A DNA stretch of 64,000 bases from Progne subis subis. Lineage: Eukaryota; Chordata; Aves; Passeriformes; Hirundinidae. Under the pieces are notes generated by a model. It was given only the letters and a program-made list of their open reading frames with translations, made no database searches and was not told where the DNA came from. The stretch spans positions 858,321-922,320 of the forward strand of contig JAKJHU010000033.1 in NCBI GenBank assembly GCA_022316685.1, read 5' to 3'. Below are positions 11,936-30,457 of the stretch, piece by piece (within the stretch, counting starts at the first letter, position 1; each line of letters begins with the position of its first letter). Made by a program: the position numbers and the translations under genes.

Positions 11936-14900
11936 GGGAATTGACAGCCAGGATAATTTCCCAAATTAGTTACCTTATCCGTGGGTGCTGCTGTCTGCAA
12001 AATTAAGATAACTCACCACTTTGCTGAAAGGATGTGTTATAACAGGGCAAAGAAGGAGCAGGGGATAAGGCTGGTGCTCCAAGGACAGGGTCAGACCATC
12101 CCTGCTGGGCATTCCTCAGGTAAGGGTTGGAGCATGTGGTGGACCTTGTCTGTTACCACCAGGCTCTCATCACTCAGTTCTCTGGAAAGCTGCAGCAGAA
12201 CTGTCCTGGGAAATCCTCGTGACAAGCAGTTTGCAGGCCACCATGCAATGTGGGGACAAAGACTTTTTTCTGCTGTAAATCTTGGGTATTGCTTAACTGA
12301 TTTGGGATTGCTGCAGTCCAAGTGTTGCTTCCCCACCCATATATCCCACAGCATTCCCTCCCTCTGGCCAGGAGATGGGCAAAGGGGGCTCAGATCTGTG
12401 CAGCTGCTTATCCTGTTCAGGCAGATACCATCAGGGCCTCAGAAAAAACTCCTTAATGGGATGTGGAAATGGCCAAATGCGCAACTCCAGAAAAAAATTG
12501 AGACCAGGTTTCATGCCATGTCCTGTTTGCTGTGATGCTTCAAGATGTTCAGCTGGTTGTGTCCATGCCAGGCTGGCCATGCAGATGGGTTCTCTAAACC
12601 AGACTGGCAGGTTCAGAAAACACAACTTAAACCAACAGAATCAACAATTTGCACCTTGGTGTCAGAGCTTCCATGGGAAGGGCCCAACCCTCAGCCCTGC
12701 ACTCCCCCCTGCAGGTAACAGGCAGTGCCTGGGTGACCGAGTTGTGTCCCTAGATGGGAAGACTGAGGAATTGATGTATAATTGTGAAATAGGAAAGTGA
12801 ATAACCAACTGAGGAATGGATTACACGGGAGGGAAAAGGACTGGATGGACCCAGTCTGCTAACATACATTCCAACAGCAACCAGTCTGCAGCGATGTGTC
12901 TCAGTGTGCCCATTCTAGTACAAATGCCTTAATGGGCCCATGCTTACATTTCTGTCACTGTACTGTGGCAGACCTGGACTACCCACAGTTCTGAAAAATT
13001 CAGTTTGCTCGTTCAAGCGTCAATGAATAATCTCAACAACAGACTAACGCAAAAGAGCTGAGTTTTCACCCCTGGGAAACTCACAGGTTCAGCTCCCTCA
13101 TAACTACCTAAGACAAAGACATGGTTCTGTCAGAGCGTTGGATGAGCAAGCAACAGGCCAGGAGCAGGAGACGCCATTTACAAGGAGCCGGAGTGGTTTG
13201 TTCTTATTTTGTAAAGAGATGAAAGGTCAACAGAAGGCAATAAACCTTCTTGGTGGCTTTATATCAGGACATACTGCAGATGTTTGCAATCAGAGCTATT
13301 GCAGACACAAAGGATGTGAGAATTGATTGGATTTCTTCCTCCAGAAAAGATTTAAGATACATGGTAAGGAAACCTGCTTCCACTGAAAGCTATTTCTTTA
13401 ACCTTGAAAAGACATAAAAGGCTCAGTGAGTTCAGGATTTGACACAAAAAGTTTGGGGTCAAAGTTGCAACTTCTAACATGCTAGAAGCCTTGTAGGGCT
13501 GGGATTTATGGGTAGGTTGTCCATCAGAGGGCCCCATTAGCCAAATATTGATATCCCTCTAGGAGATTTGCTATGAAGAAGGAGGAGTCTGAAGCACAAA
13601 CTAAAGGTCAGACATGTGCCTAGGAGATCCGGTAGGTCAGACGAATAGTTAGAATGATCTGTTGTGGCCACAAAACATATTAATCTCTCATCCACATGAG
13701 TCACTGGAACATTTCATATTCCTTCCCTGTTTCTGGATGACTTCCCCATCTGGCATACCTAGCAAATCTTGGCTCCAAGCCATGTGGTTCTGGAAGACGA
13801 GACCTGCATACCAAAGCCAGTGCCCTAGCACAGATAAAGAACTTTCTTGATTGTAGCCCTGAACATTTCCTTGCAATGTTGCTGCCTGCTTTGGTGGAGT
13901 GACTCAATCCTACTGCAGGTGTAATGTTCCCTGGGCTTCTTTTGCAGGCACAAGAGGGGTCTCCCATGAGCTGCAGCAGCCAGCAGAGCACCAGAGAATC
14001 ATTGACCTTTGCACCAGCATCCTGTGGAGGAGGTTGTCCTGTTGCTGCTCTTGGAGCCAGCTCAGCTCCATGATCCCACGGTCTCGTGTGGGATGTGGCT
14101 ACACAAGGACACCCTGCAGACAGCACCATGTCACTCATCCTCCTGGCTCCCCACTTGGTAGTGCCCACCTCTTCCCTTGTATCAGAGGGGCTGATCTCCC
14201 CTGATGAAGACTATTTCTTTAGCCTGTTTTGTGCTGTGAACAGCCTGATTCTTTAACTGCTGAGCCCTCTCTCTTGCACCTCTCGTTGTCTCTACTGGTG
14301 GTATTTTTGCTCCAAGAAATCAGGCTGGCTGCTGCTGAGCTGCCACTGTCCCCTTTTGTCCTCCAGCTGCACTGATAATTCATGAGACTTCATTTTACCC
14401 TTACCTGAAGCAGCCAAATACACCTGTGAGGAGAAATTAGCTGCTTCAGTGGCACAGCTCAGTTGCTTAGGAGATTCCAGCGCCTCCAGGACAAGAAATA
14501 AATGAGGCAGCTCACTCAACAAGTGTCTTCCCTAAGGAGCATGCCTCAGTGCTCTGCTCCCCAGCAACCCCACCAGAACTGATGACTGTGCCAAGCAGGG
14601 CTCATCAGGGCTTTGTCCCACAGTGTTAATGCTTTCTCCTCACTGCTGGGAAAAAGGCACTACAGCAGGTTGGCTGTGCATTCACCATCTCTCTTTCCTA
14701 CCAAACTCGAGGTGTTTCTGACTCTTCACAGCTTTTCTATTTTGTACATCAGTGAGAGGTCTCAGCATCACCCCAAATGTCTGGCCCAGCCATGGCTGGG
14801 GTAGCAGGTGGAAATGGAGTCTGGCTCCCTGCATGCTCACCTAGCCCCCAAAACAGCCCTTTTCTCCCCAGCACTGGCAGGTCTCTGTTGGACAAAGAGA

Positions 14901-15270
14901 GAAGTGTGACCTGTGAGGACCCATCCAGGACATCCGCCACTCAAATGTTGGCCAGTGTGAAAGCCACCTTCAGATCCCCATCCCAGCCTGGCAGAGCCTG
15001 CTGTCAGCTCTCCTCTGCCCCAGGGGAATCCCATTTGGGGTCATGAGGAGAACACAGGCAGGGAGGACAGAGGTCAGCCTGACTTTGACGGGGGGAAAGA
15101 GTGGCCAAGACTGGACCAGAGAGGACAAAACCTATTGGGCAAAGAGGAGAAAGTTCACAGTTGGCAGACCATCCAGAGAATGTTTATCCCAAATTTCAAT
15201 GTATCTTTTTAGATCATTTTTGGCCTGAGCCCTCTGGGCACCATTTCACTAGTAAATGTTCTGTGGAATA
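11935..15270. other. Intergenic, no gene seen
   Basis: Unique sequence of mid GC content. No transposon, domain-bearing frame or strong motif cluster recognised. Confidence 0.4.
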
Positions 15271-15740
15271 AATGCCAAGTGATGGTGAAAGAAAAATAAT
15301 CCCTTCTCATAGAGAATGACTTTTCTGGTGAATACTGGGCTATAAATGCAGCTTTAAAAAGCAATAACTTGTTAAACTGACACACACAGACACACACAAG
15401 CAGACCCCATTAAAGTTATTTGATGCAAGCCAGGAAAAAGTGCCTCTAAATCACATAATTATTTTAAGAGACAAAGACATTTGCTTTAACTGGTTCAAAT
15501 CACCTTTGGGGAGGGAGGAGAGAAGGTTTGTGTCTGCACCATTAAGTGCTTTGATTCCCTGCAGCTCACCCCAGACTCTTGTTTTCATAGCATTAAACAT
15601 ATGAATATGTGATAGTAAAATACAGGCGGTTTCCTTGAGCTTTACCGACTTTGTTTGTCACAAAGACAAAAAAAATCATTGCTTCCTTATTTATCTGGTT
15701 GAGTGTTTAATGCGTTTATATTTTTTCTTTTGATGAATGC
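15270..15740. promoter_or_regulatory. AT-rich candidate conserved blocks
   Basis: Two AT-rich blocks (15,270-15,490 and 15,590-15,740) contain TAATTATTTTAAG, CATATGAATATGTG (E-box-like with near dyad symmetry) and TTTGTTTGTCACAAAGACAAA, which has inverted symmetry around TTTGT/ACAAA. No gene. The role is inferred. Confidence 0.3.
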
Positions 15741-16189
15741 AAGCAGCCTCCTGGCTGTCCTAGAGAGCTGTTGCACCACCTGTTTGATCAAAGCTCATCC
15801 CTCTGCTTAAAAATCCCAGCTGCTTGTCCTCAGTATTCACTGCACTCCATGGGCCAGGAGGTAGGGGTGTGCAGCCAGGAGAGAGATGGAGCCAAACTCC
15901 TTTCTCCATGCCTTGCCTGGAACTCAGAGAGTCGAGGGCCTCAGCTTTATGTTCTCAGCGTGGCTGCAATCCCCCACAGTGGCCCAGTCCCACACACCCC
16001 ATCCTGGCACTGCCCCGTGCACCCAAACATCCTGCAACTTACCCAGCACATGAAACATCAGCACATGGGATATCCTGTGGAAAGTCTCCTTCCTAATCCC
16101 AGTGGGAAATACTAACTAGAGGGGAGTCCATCCCTTGAATTTCTCAGGGCTGGCTTTTTTAGAGAAAAAAGCATGTAGCCAGTGGTGCT

Positions 16190-16280
16190 CAGGGATCTGT
16201 TTTAGTGGCGGACCTGGCACTGTCAGGTTAACGATTGGACTCCATGATCGTGAGGTCTTTTCCAACCCAAATTATTCTAC
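16190..16280 (+). mobile_element. CR1 LINE 3' end
   Basis: TTTTAGTGGCGGACCTGGCA, then GATTGGACTCCATGATCGTG and AGGTCTTTTCCAACCCAAAT ending ATTCTACG, follows the CR1 3' UTR in order (GGTTGGACT-GATGATC-GGTCTTTTCCAACC-ATTCTATG). Plus orientation, 5' truncated as usual for CR1. Confidence 0.8.
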
Positions 16281-16289
16281 GTCCCCTTC

Positions 16290-16610
16290 AGGGGCGGATT
16301 GTGTCTCCAAGGACGCGCTCGGGGCTGGGCTCGGCTACCCTTCATCCTGAGCACCCAGTGCTCCCAGTCTGAAGCATTCGCTGGTTTGCCTGGGCCCGGC
16401 TGCCCGTGTGGCCGGGGCCGGCGGGGCCGAGCCGAGCGCTCGCCAGGCGCTCCCTGACCCCTAGATGGAGCTCCGTGCCCGCCGATCGCTCCCGGGCGGC
16501 CCCGGGGCGGGCAGGGATGCTCCCGGCAGCTTCCCTCGCCCGGCGCAGGGCCGAGGAGAGGGACGGGCTGTCCAGCCCGGTCCTGCTTGCCTAACTCCCC
16601 GTGGGTACTG
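16290..16610. other. CpG-rich patch
   Basis: A CpG-dense, GC-rich segment lies directly downstream of the CR1 tail. The frames through it show no domain. Could be an unmethylated regulatory island or a first exon of unknown RNA; nothing decides. Confidence 0.4.
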
Positions 16611-19190
16611 ACCCCTGGCCCGAGAGGTTGTCACCGGGACAGCGTTTCACGTCCTGCTGTTCTGGCCACAGCTCTGTGGGTCACGGTCCAACAGGGTCAC
16701 CTGTGAAGGAGCAGTGCCACGCATTTTGGGAGAAACACCCATTGCTTTGACCCCTGTGTGCGTCAGAGCACTTGGTGAGGGTTATCGTGCCCTAGACCCC
16801 ATCCTATAGGGGAAACAAGACAGAGAAGCATCCCTCTCTGTCTGCTGCAGAGAGGTTTGAGGTTCTATGGTTCCTATACAGAAAACACCCATAGGGCCTT
16901 AAAATATTGGCAAATTAAGGGAGATTTCTGAGACTGAAGGGAGGGATGGGACACAAGGATGGAAAAAAGGGCCGTGGGGTGAGTTCTATGCAGGGCAGCA
17001 TCTCTAGGAGTGCCAAGCAATACTCACCCCGTCCCCCCCACCCCATCTCTTGTGTGAGGGGGTCTCCACTCCTCTTATCCCACCAGAGCCAGCTTGGACC
17101 AAGCCATCAGCAACAGTTGGGGTTTTGTCCAGGAAGGTGTGTGAGGCTGGAGTTACCTCATGCAATCCCACTTGTTAGAAGAGAAGGGAGAGAAACTGAC
17201 TCCTGAGATGCAGGAGATGTTCAGCAACAGGACACAATTCCTTGCTCCTCAATTCCTTTTGGCAGTGTCTGTGGCCACAAGGTCCCTTGGGAAATCTTTT
17301 CCTCTGGATAACGTTACAGGTGTGTCTCTGCCTATCTCTGCTTCCCTGCCACAGCTGTGGTGTGTTTCCCTAGGGACTGGCACACACATGTGCACCCTGG
17401 GGTCCCAGCGGGCCATCTGCATTCCCTCACCTGACTGCCACAAGTCTGGCTTCTGCCTGTGGTGTGTGAGATGCTCAGATCTTCAAAGGACCAAGTCTGG
17501 AGGGAGAGGGCATGGGAACAGTGGTGTGTACACCAACAGATGTCTGATGCCTTGCTCCACAGAGAGCATACTCTGCTCTCCATCCCACCTTGTGCCTCTG
17601 GATGTGGTGGTATGAGCCACAGTTAAGGGAAGTTTCAGACCTGTCATAACAACTGATAAGGTTACAACATTTGTTTTCACTCCATCCCAAAGTGAAAGCC
17701 AGACCTTTTCAAACATTTCTGTGTGAATACGGGCAAGTGGGAAATGCCCCTGCCACAGCTCCCTCACTTGCCCCTGCAAGTGGCTATGTCAGTGGGCAGG
17801 GTGCCTGGGACACATCCCTCTGTGGTTGCAGGTGTCCCTCCAAAGGCAGTGGAGCACAGCCCAACAGTGCTGGAAATGCATGTAAATCTTCCTGGACCTT
17901 AGTCCTGGAAGGAAAGACGTGCTCTGGATAGAGCCCAGGAGTTACCACCATGCTCCACAACTGTGTCAATATGGGATGCCATAGGACTGCCATTTCAGCA
18001 GCAGTTCTATGGTGTGACATCTCTAGACCCTGCAAGACTCTCCAGTGCATGCCACTGGCGCAGGGCCAGCCAAGTTGGGTATAGCCCCTGCTTGAGAACA
18101 GCCCTCCTCTGCCCAAGCCAGGCTCCCACAGGACCAGGAGCCCAAGGTGCCCCTCGCTGCTCACCTCAAACACCACTGGCCTGCAGACTCACTGCTTGTT
18201 CTCTGCAGCTCTCAGAAGAGCACCCTTTTGGTACATCGTGGCTCCTCAGGACCTGCTGGCCTTTATCCTCTCCCCCCACCTGACTTCAGAGGACACCCCC
18301 ACTTCTTCCTCAGGACTCTCCTGTGAAAACAGCCAGAATCAGCTGGGAGAGGGAGAGCACACAGAGGCTTTGCCACAATTCACTGCACTCGTGATCGCTT
18401 CCTCACCATGACCCTGAGCAAGCCCCATCCCCACCTGTACCTCTTTCTTCCCCTTTGTCACCTTACATGGGGAGATCTGAGGTCAAGCCCTGCCTTTCAG
18501 CCCAGCTTCCACCCCTGATAGCCCAGGCTCAATCTAACCTCCACTGGGCACCAGCACTGCAAACTAGACACTAGATAAATACCTAGAGAGGAGGAGCTTG
18601 GTGAGCCCTGACATGTGCCAAAAACCTCCCAACAGCAGGTAAAAATTGCTAAACATTATGACTTGACAAAAATTAGCTTTGGCTGAGACAGGGAAAACCC
18701 TGGGAAACAAAGCCTTTCTCCATATTTTCATCTATCCCCATCTTAATACTGTTCCCCTAACTGTAGTTAAAAAGAGTATATATTGATTGATATTTTGTAG
18801 TCACTGCTTTGTTATTTTTAGACAGTTGCAGTCTAGGAAAGACAGACAGTTAACCGCAGCGCTCAGACCAGCGGGTTCACATTCTTTACAGGCAGCAAGA
18901 AAATGAGTTTTCTCAAGCTTTTCTCCTTCCTGCTCGAAAACCAGAGCATGGGCTTTCTCATTTCTGCTCATTTTATTTTTGTCTCAAAAGCAGAAAGGTA
19001 AAGAACAGCTGAGCTGAGGGTAAGTACTGAAATTACATCCCCAGGGAAGGACAGGGCAGGGGGTTCCAGCTCCCTGCAACAGGGGATTGCACACCTTCAG
19101 CACACAGAGGTTTGGCTGGAGGCTGCTGTGTTACCTGGACTTACAGAGCTGAAAGCTGCTGAGGCCAGCCCTGTGCTTACCACAGCTAGC
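16610..19190. other. Intergenic, no gene seen
   Basis: Unique sequence. From about 18,600 it becomes AT-rich, with a block at 18,750-18,860 (TATATATTGATTGATATTTTG) that resembles conserved non-coding DNA. Confidence 0.35.
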
Positions 19191-19292
19191 TAAAAAAAAC
19201 CCAACAAACAAACAAAACAAAACCAAAAAACCCAAAACAAACAAAAAAATCAACACAAAAAAGAAAACAAGCAAAACAAACAAAACAAATGG
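19190..19292. repeat. A/C-rich low-complexity tract
   Basis: About 100 bases of A interrupted by single or double C (AAACAAAC-like, with CCAAAAAACCC). The hydrophobic frame on the minus strand is an artefact of this tract. Confidence 0.85.
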
Positions 19293-19349
19293 AAGCCAAA
19301 ATTTATTTTCTATGCTTGGAAAAATCAAGATTACTCTGGTGCTGTCAGA

Positions 19350-20000
19350 AAAAAAATAACACAACTCGTTGAATACAGTTTTACTGTATTTTGAATGCAG
19401 TTTACAGTTTTAGGTGTGATTTGAATAAATGTATAGAATTAATTTAAAACTGCCAGTAACACAGGGTTTCTGATTAATGGAAAGGAATAGTGGGAATAAT
19501 CTCTGTCTCAAATCTTGGATAAGTGCTGACCCATAAAACAAATTTCTCACTGTAACAGAGACAATAACAGTAATTTAAGGAATATCAAAATCGCAGTTTG
19601 CTGCACAAACAAAAGATTCAGAAAAACAATCTGGTGTGACTCCAATAAAAGTTTGTCCTGATAATCTATAGTTTTGTGTGTTTTTTTCTTCCCTTAATAT
19701 TTATTTCAAAAACTACTTTTTTCTCCCCAAATTTAAGGTCATCTCATTTAGAAAATTTTCACCCAGGATAATTTGATAATTCCAAATGTTATTTCACAAA
19801 TGTTTTTAAACAAGCGGCCATCAAAGCTGACCGCTGCACAAAGAAACAGTATCACTCAGCCGGTCTGCTTCTGGCAAGGGGAAAAAAGGTTAATTCAAAA
19901 AGTTCCAGCTGTCCCAGAACCCCAGAGAGGAATGGCTTTTTACTGTAACCCAAACAGTTTTCAGCAAAGCCCTTTTCGGTTTTGTCAGTAAATTGGTTTG
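19350..20000. other. AT-rich intergenic block, possibly conserved
   Basis: Long AT-rich, non-repetitive sequence with ATTAATTTAAAAC (about 19,438), CTGATTAATGG and CATCAAAGCTGACC. No coding potential. Confidence 0.28.
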
Positions 20001-20104
20001 GGTTTTTTACCCCATCTAGCCCCGAGTGTCTGTGAGCTGCCCTTGGCGGCGAGGAGGGGCTGCCTCCGCCGGGATGGGCTCCTGCTGCCGCTGTGCTGAG
20101 GTTT

Positions 20105-20270
20105 AAGCTGTTAAGCTGTCTTTTTAGTGTGTTGGTTAATTAGGAGCACATTCAAAAACACCAATCAACAGTCTCGGTGAGATAATGAAAATTATCCTGC
20201 ATGTGGGTGTTTGTGGGGCCAGTGCCTCCGTTCATTATCAGTTATACACACCACATTAGAGGACAAGTAC
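20105..20270. promoter_or_regulatory. Candidate conserved non-coding enhancer
   Basis: Contains TTAATTA (20136-20142), CACCAATCAACA (PBX/NF-Y-like, about 20,158-20,169) and the dyad GATAATGAAAATTATC (20181-20196; six-base arms, four-base spacer). Flanked on the left by a GC-rich stretch. Such clustered homeodomain and cofactor sites fit an enhancer, but the call rests on composition. Confidence 0.4.
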
Positions 20271-21700
20271 ACTCACCTCAGCCTTTCCCCAGTGAATGCC
20301 ACATGCATTTCTCGGTCACATCGGTGACTCTCACGGATGCTGCTGCTGCAGCAGAAATAACTTGAAATATGTAACAAATGCCCTGCTGATGGGGAAATGC
20401 AGCCCAAGAAAAGCTGCATGTGGTACTCATGTAGAAATTGGAGCAGTGCATGCACTGCAGGGATCAAATGAGCTGGCCCATGCCGAGCACAAATGCAGGC
20501 TCTGTTCAAGGTGAAAGGCTCCAGCAAAGACCCTTCAGCTTTAAACCAACTGATCCTTGTTTGGATGACTCATGTGCTCAACTAATTGGCTAAATGGGGC
20601 CCAGACTTCTGGTTCCCTCCTGCCCTCATAGTTTGCTGAGCTGGGACCAAACCCAGACAACCACAGCCCATCCCACAGGGCTTCGTGTCCTCCAGCTCCA
20701 CGCAGATGTTTAATACTCCAGTTGCTCATGCAAAGACAGTGCTTTCCCCTCCTCCAGATTTTGCCTTCAAAAGCTCAGCACATTCAGCCCAAATGAAAAA
20801 TAGCTCTCTATCCCTGGCAGTGTTGTGGGTGAGAGAGATGAGCACAACCACAGTGCAGTCCCCTGTGATGCCCTGTGCCTTCAGCTTCAGGCTTTTCCCC
20901 TCCAAACCAAAGTCACTCTGCCTTGGTCTTTATTTCCTAGATACAGGCAAACAGTAGAAAAAAACATTTCTCCCTGACTCCCATTTAATGTTTGGGATTT
21001 GCTTTATTTTGAGAGCGAAGGAAGAGGGGAAATGACTTTCAAGGCATCTTAATGCAATTTTATTCCTGCTCCCAAATAAGTATAATACAAAAAATTTAAT
21101 CAGCCTTCAATGTGATATGGATGCCCCCAGGATACAGCTGAGGTGATGTCAGTCTATGAAACACAACATTATGTGTCATTGTTTCGTGTCAATACTTATT
21201 GATTTAATTCCATCATATTTCAGACAACTTTTATTGTCTAGGTACAAATCACCGTGTTAATAACTGGAAGCACATATGCAGATATCAAAAACGCCTTCTG
21301 CCACTAAACCAATTTTTAAAATGAATCCAAGAGAAATATTTTAAGAGAAAACTCCTCCAGAAACATTTTTTCCAGAGACAAGAAAGTCCAGGCAACTGTT
21401 TTTCTGGTTCCAATGTAACATATATGCTCCCTTCTTATTGAGATTCTTTTTTTTTTTTTTAAACAGGAAAGATTGATGGGAAAAGGGGGAAGCCACCAGT
21501 TTTGAAAACAAGGTATAGCTAAATATTCTATCCAAACACGTTCCCTCAAATGTGCATTATCATATGTTCAACTTCGCTGGGGAACATTTTGGATTATGAA
21601 CTGAATAAAGTGGATATTATAAAATGGCTGTCTTAGAATTAAATTTCACAATATTGATGTGTCATAATAATAAAGTAGAAAACAGTTTTAATATCAACAG
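20270..21700. other. Intergenic, AT-rich towards the right, no gene seen
   Basis: Unique sequence to about 20,980, then AT-rich DNA with many ATTTAAT/AATAAAG words and a T14 run at 21,448. No recognisable frame or repeat family. Confidence 0.35.
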
Positions 21701-21707
21701 TGAGTCC

Positions 21708-21745
21708 TATTATTATTACTATTATTATTGTTATTATTATTATTT
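21708..21745. repeat. (TTA)n trinucleotide microsatellite
   Basis: Interrupted ATT/TTA repeat of about 12 units with C and G variants. The poly-Tyr frame across it is an artefact. Confidence 0.9.
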
Positions 21746-23045
21746 TGTAGTTGGTGTTTTTTCCTATGCAGAAACCCTGAAAACAAAAATATACACTGCA
21801 ACAAACTGTAAACCATTAAAAATTTGTGCACAACGATGCCTCCTGAAGGAGTTTAACTTTGTAGACAAAGTTAGGTGCGTGTTAAATAATAAGCTTAATC
21901 AGCATGGAAAAATCTGACTGTAGTGTGAAACAGAATTCAAACAAAAAACTTCCCTGAAATTTACATTGGAAAAATACAAATTAATTTATTTTAGTAGTTT
22001 TCTGGCAGTAATCAACATATTTTAAAGATATTTCCAAAAATGCATGTTCTCCAAGTTTCATATTTTCCTGTGGTTTATCCTTTTTTTCTTTTTCTGGCTT
22101 CTTTTCTCGCCATTGCTGCAGATGTTTCTCTGTGTTCTCGTACATGTTGGCCTGCAGAACGGGAAAATCCTGCAGCACCATAAATTCTCAGCCCAGTCCT
22201 ACAATAGCAGATTTTGGATGAAGCAGGCCATCCATATGCTCCCTTACCAAACTCCCCAGCACCGGTGCTCCCAGAGGAACCAGCCTTCCGGAGCACTGTC
22301 ACCCACCAGGTATCAAAGACTTGGGCTATTTTGCTGCAGATGTCCCACAGGGCAGCCTGGACCCGAGGGCCACTGCTCGTGGCTGCCTGCCCTTTTCAGT
22401 CGTATCCTCCAACGTCCTTTACTCAGTAATTCCCAGTGCTGGAAGGAGACACCAGGCTGAAGCCAGCCATAGCGCTGGGAGTCTCCCCCAAGGAAGTTGA
22501 TGGGAGTTTTCCCACCGGTTTGGTTTTCCTCTGAGAAGGGTTTGCCAAGCTGGGGACAATGTCCTGCAGCAAGGCTGAGTATGAATGGAAAACACTGTCC
22601 CCAGAATAATCCCCTGCAAGATTGTCTCTAAAATGTACTCTTGCGCGTTTTTTATATTCAGATTCCCCTTTCAGTATTCAGTTCCAGACACAAATAGCTG
22701 TAGGTCTGCCTCAACCCGGGTCTTACTCATTCCGAGGTCTTACTCAAAATATCATTCCACATGAGTTTAAGGCTAAGCCCCTGCACAGTCTCTGCCACCC
22801 CCAGCAAGCCCCCAGAAAGGCTTCAGTTAAAGCCAGTGCTAAAGGCACCGCTGAGTTGAAGCCTGAAAATGTTTATAGGAATTAAAACACAGCATATTAC
22901 ATCTGGAGCTTTCAAAGCCAAGTGGACTTGAGAAAAGTCAAATGGAAATACTAACTCTATTTTCATTTAAAAAAAATAAATAGAAAAGCACAGGTTTCAG
23001 CAGCAGTTGTGATATGCTGTCTCCTCTTGGGGAACTAATAGACAG
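21745..23045. other. Region downstream of TLX1, no gene seen
   Basis: AT-rich to about 22,130, then unique mid-GC sequence to 22,900, and an A/T-rich piece near 22,960-22,990. If TLX1 uses a more distal poly(A) site, part of this could be 3' UTR (another AATAAA on the minus strand lies near 21,985). Confidence 0.35.
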
Positions 23046-23067
23046 GGAACAGCAAGGCTTTAAATGA

Positions 23068-23097
23068 TTTATTCAGTACCCTGGAGATTTTTTTATT
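23068..23097 (-). terminator. TLX1: Two candidate polyadenylation signals for TLX1
   Basis: AATAAA reads on the minus strand at 23097-23092 and at 23073-23068, 1.3 kb downstream of the stop codon. They are the first close pair downstream within an AT-rich 3' UTR-like sequence. Cleavage would be expected 10-30 bases further on, about 23,040-23,060. The signal is short and common in AT-rich DNA, so this is a moderate call. Confidence 0.45.
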
Positions 23098-23324
23098 TTC
23101 TTTTTCATTTCCACATAAATTACACAAGCACTTTATAAAATGAATACACATAAAACACCTTGTAAGTGCATAACTTAAAAAAAAGGAAAACAACAAAAAA
23201 AGCAAACAAATGAATGCCTTTAAAAATCTCACTGAAAATAGGTTTTCTGGTTGCTTGTTTGTACTAACTGCTTAAATTGGCAGTGCTGTTTTAGATTATA
23301 AGTAACTGAAAAATATATACTGTT

Positions 23325-23352
23325 TATATATATATATATATATATATATATT
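23325..23352. repeat. (TA)n microsatellite in TLX1 3' UTR
   Basis: Pure TA dinucleotide run of about 14 units. Confidence 0.92.
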
Positions 23353-23917
23353 CCAGGCATTTGCTAGAAGTGCTTTGTTTAATTGTGTCTCATTCTCTTG
23401 GTACAATTAAAAGAACAACTAAGTTAAACAGCTGAGAGTTAAATCGATTTTTTTCTGTCAGGAACTGCCTTCTAACAGGAAACTGATAAAATAAAACATT
23501 GGACAACATTTTGCAAATTATATGGAAATATTCCATGGAAAGAAACTGCATTACCCCCACAAACTGCCACCCAGGTCTTCTCATTATTAAAATACTCGCT
23601 GATGGGCAAAGAGTCTGTGGCAGCCAGGGACTGTTTGGGCCCTTCACACAATTGAGATATCATATTTACCGTCCTCAGGAGTCTGTCAGATCCTTCTCTT
23701 GTTCCCCCTTCATGAGAAAAAATTAATGAAAAAGGGGAGGAGAGACAGCGAGGTGAGATCTGAAGGGTTCCCATCTGGCACAAGCAGAAATTGCTGCTGT
23801 TTCCTCCATTTGTTGCATCCCCGAATGTCTCCGGTGTGGACAACCCAAGAAGGCTCACAGCAGAAACGTGCTTTCCAGGGAGCCTCCTCCTTTTCTTTCA
23901 AGCCATCAGTTCAAAGC

Positions 23918-23972
23918 ATATATATATATATATATATATATCCACACATATATATATACATGTGGATATATA
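23918..23972. repeat. (TA)n run with a hairpin-forming inverted repeat
   Basis: A TA run leads into TATATATCCACA (23935-23946), a 14-base TA-rich loop, and TGTGGATATATA (23961-23972), the exact complement. In the TLX1 transcript this would fold as a 12-bp stem. Confidence 0.85.
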
Positions 23973-24396
23973 AGGGTGTACACAGACTTGGCACTGCCGC
24001 CAGTAGAATCCTAAGGAAGTTTTCCTATCCCCCAGCTGGATGAACACCGGCGGCTGTGTCTGTCAGGGCTGGGCTTTTGTCTGGCAGCATGTCAGCAAGT
24101 TCAGGGTCGACACTGGAGACTTTCAAGAGAACAAAGGGGTTGGGGGGAGGTGAGACAGCGTTGCTGCTCCAGCAACTCCATGGCTGGGGAGAGTTTTTGG
24201 GGTGGCTTTCCTTCTTTTTGTTTCTTGTGGAGGGTTTCCCCGGCTGGATACATAGGATGCACGTGGCCAGAGGATCAGGGGGTTCCAGCCTTCCTCGGGG
24301 AGAAACAGAGTTGCTACATGTCCCGCCAAGGATGCCTTGTGTCCCCCTGGGGACTGCCCCGCTGGTAGGTGTCGGTGGCACCACGGGGTGCCAGAC

Positions 24397-30457
<6,061 letters not shown>

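Larger units (their letters stand above)
23045..24396 (-). other. TLX1: Probable TLX1 3' UTR
   Basis: This non-coding sequence directly follows the TLX1 stop. It is AT-rich towards its end and closes with two AATAAA signals on the minus strand at 23097-23092 and 23073-23068. A UTR of about 1.35 kb is inferred from those signals only. It contains two TA microsatellites (23,325-23,352 and 23,919-23,942), the second flanking a 12-bp hairpin arm pair. RNA data would be needed to fix the true end. Confidence 0.5.
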
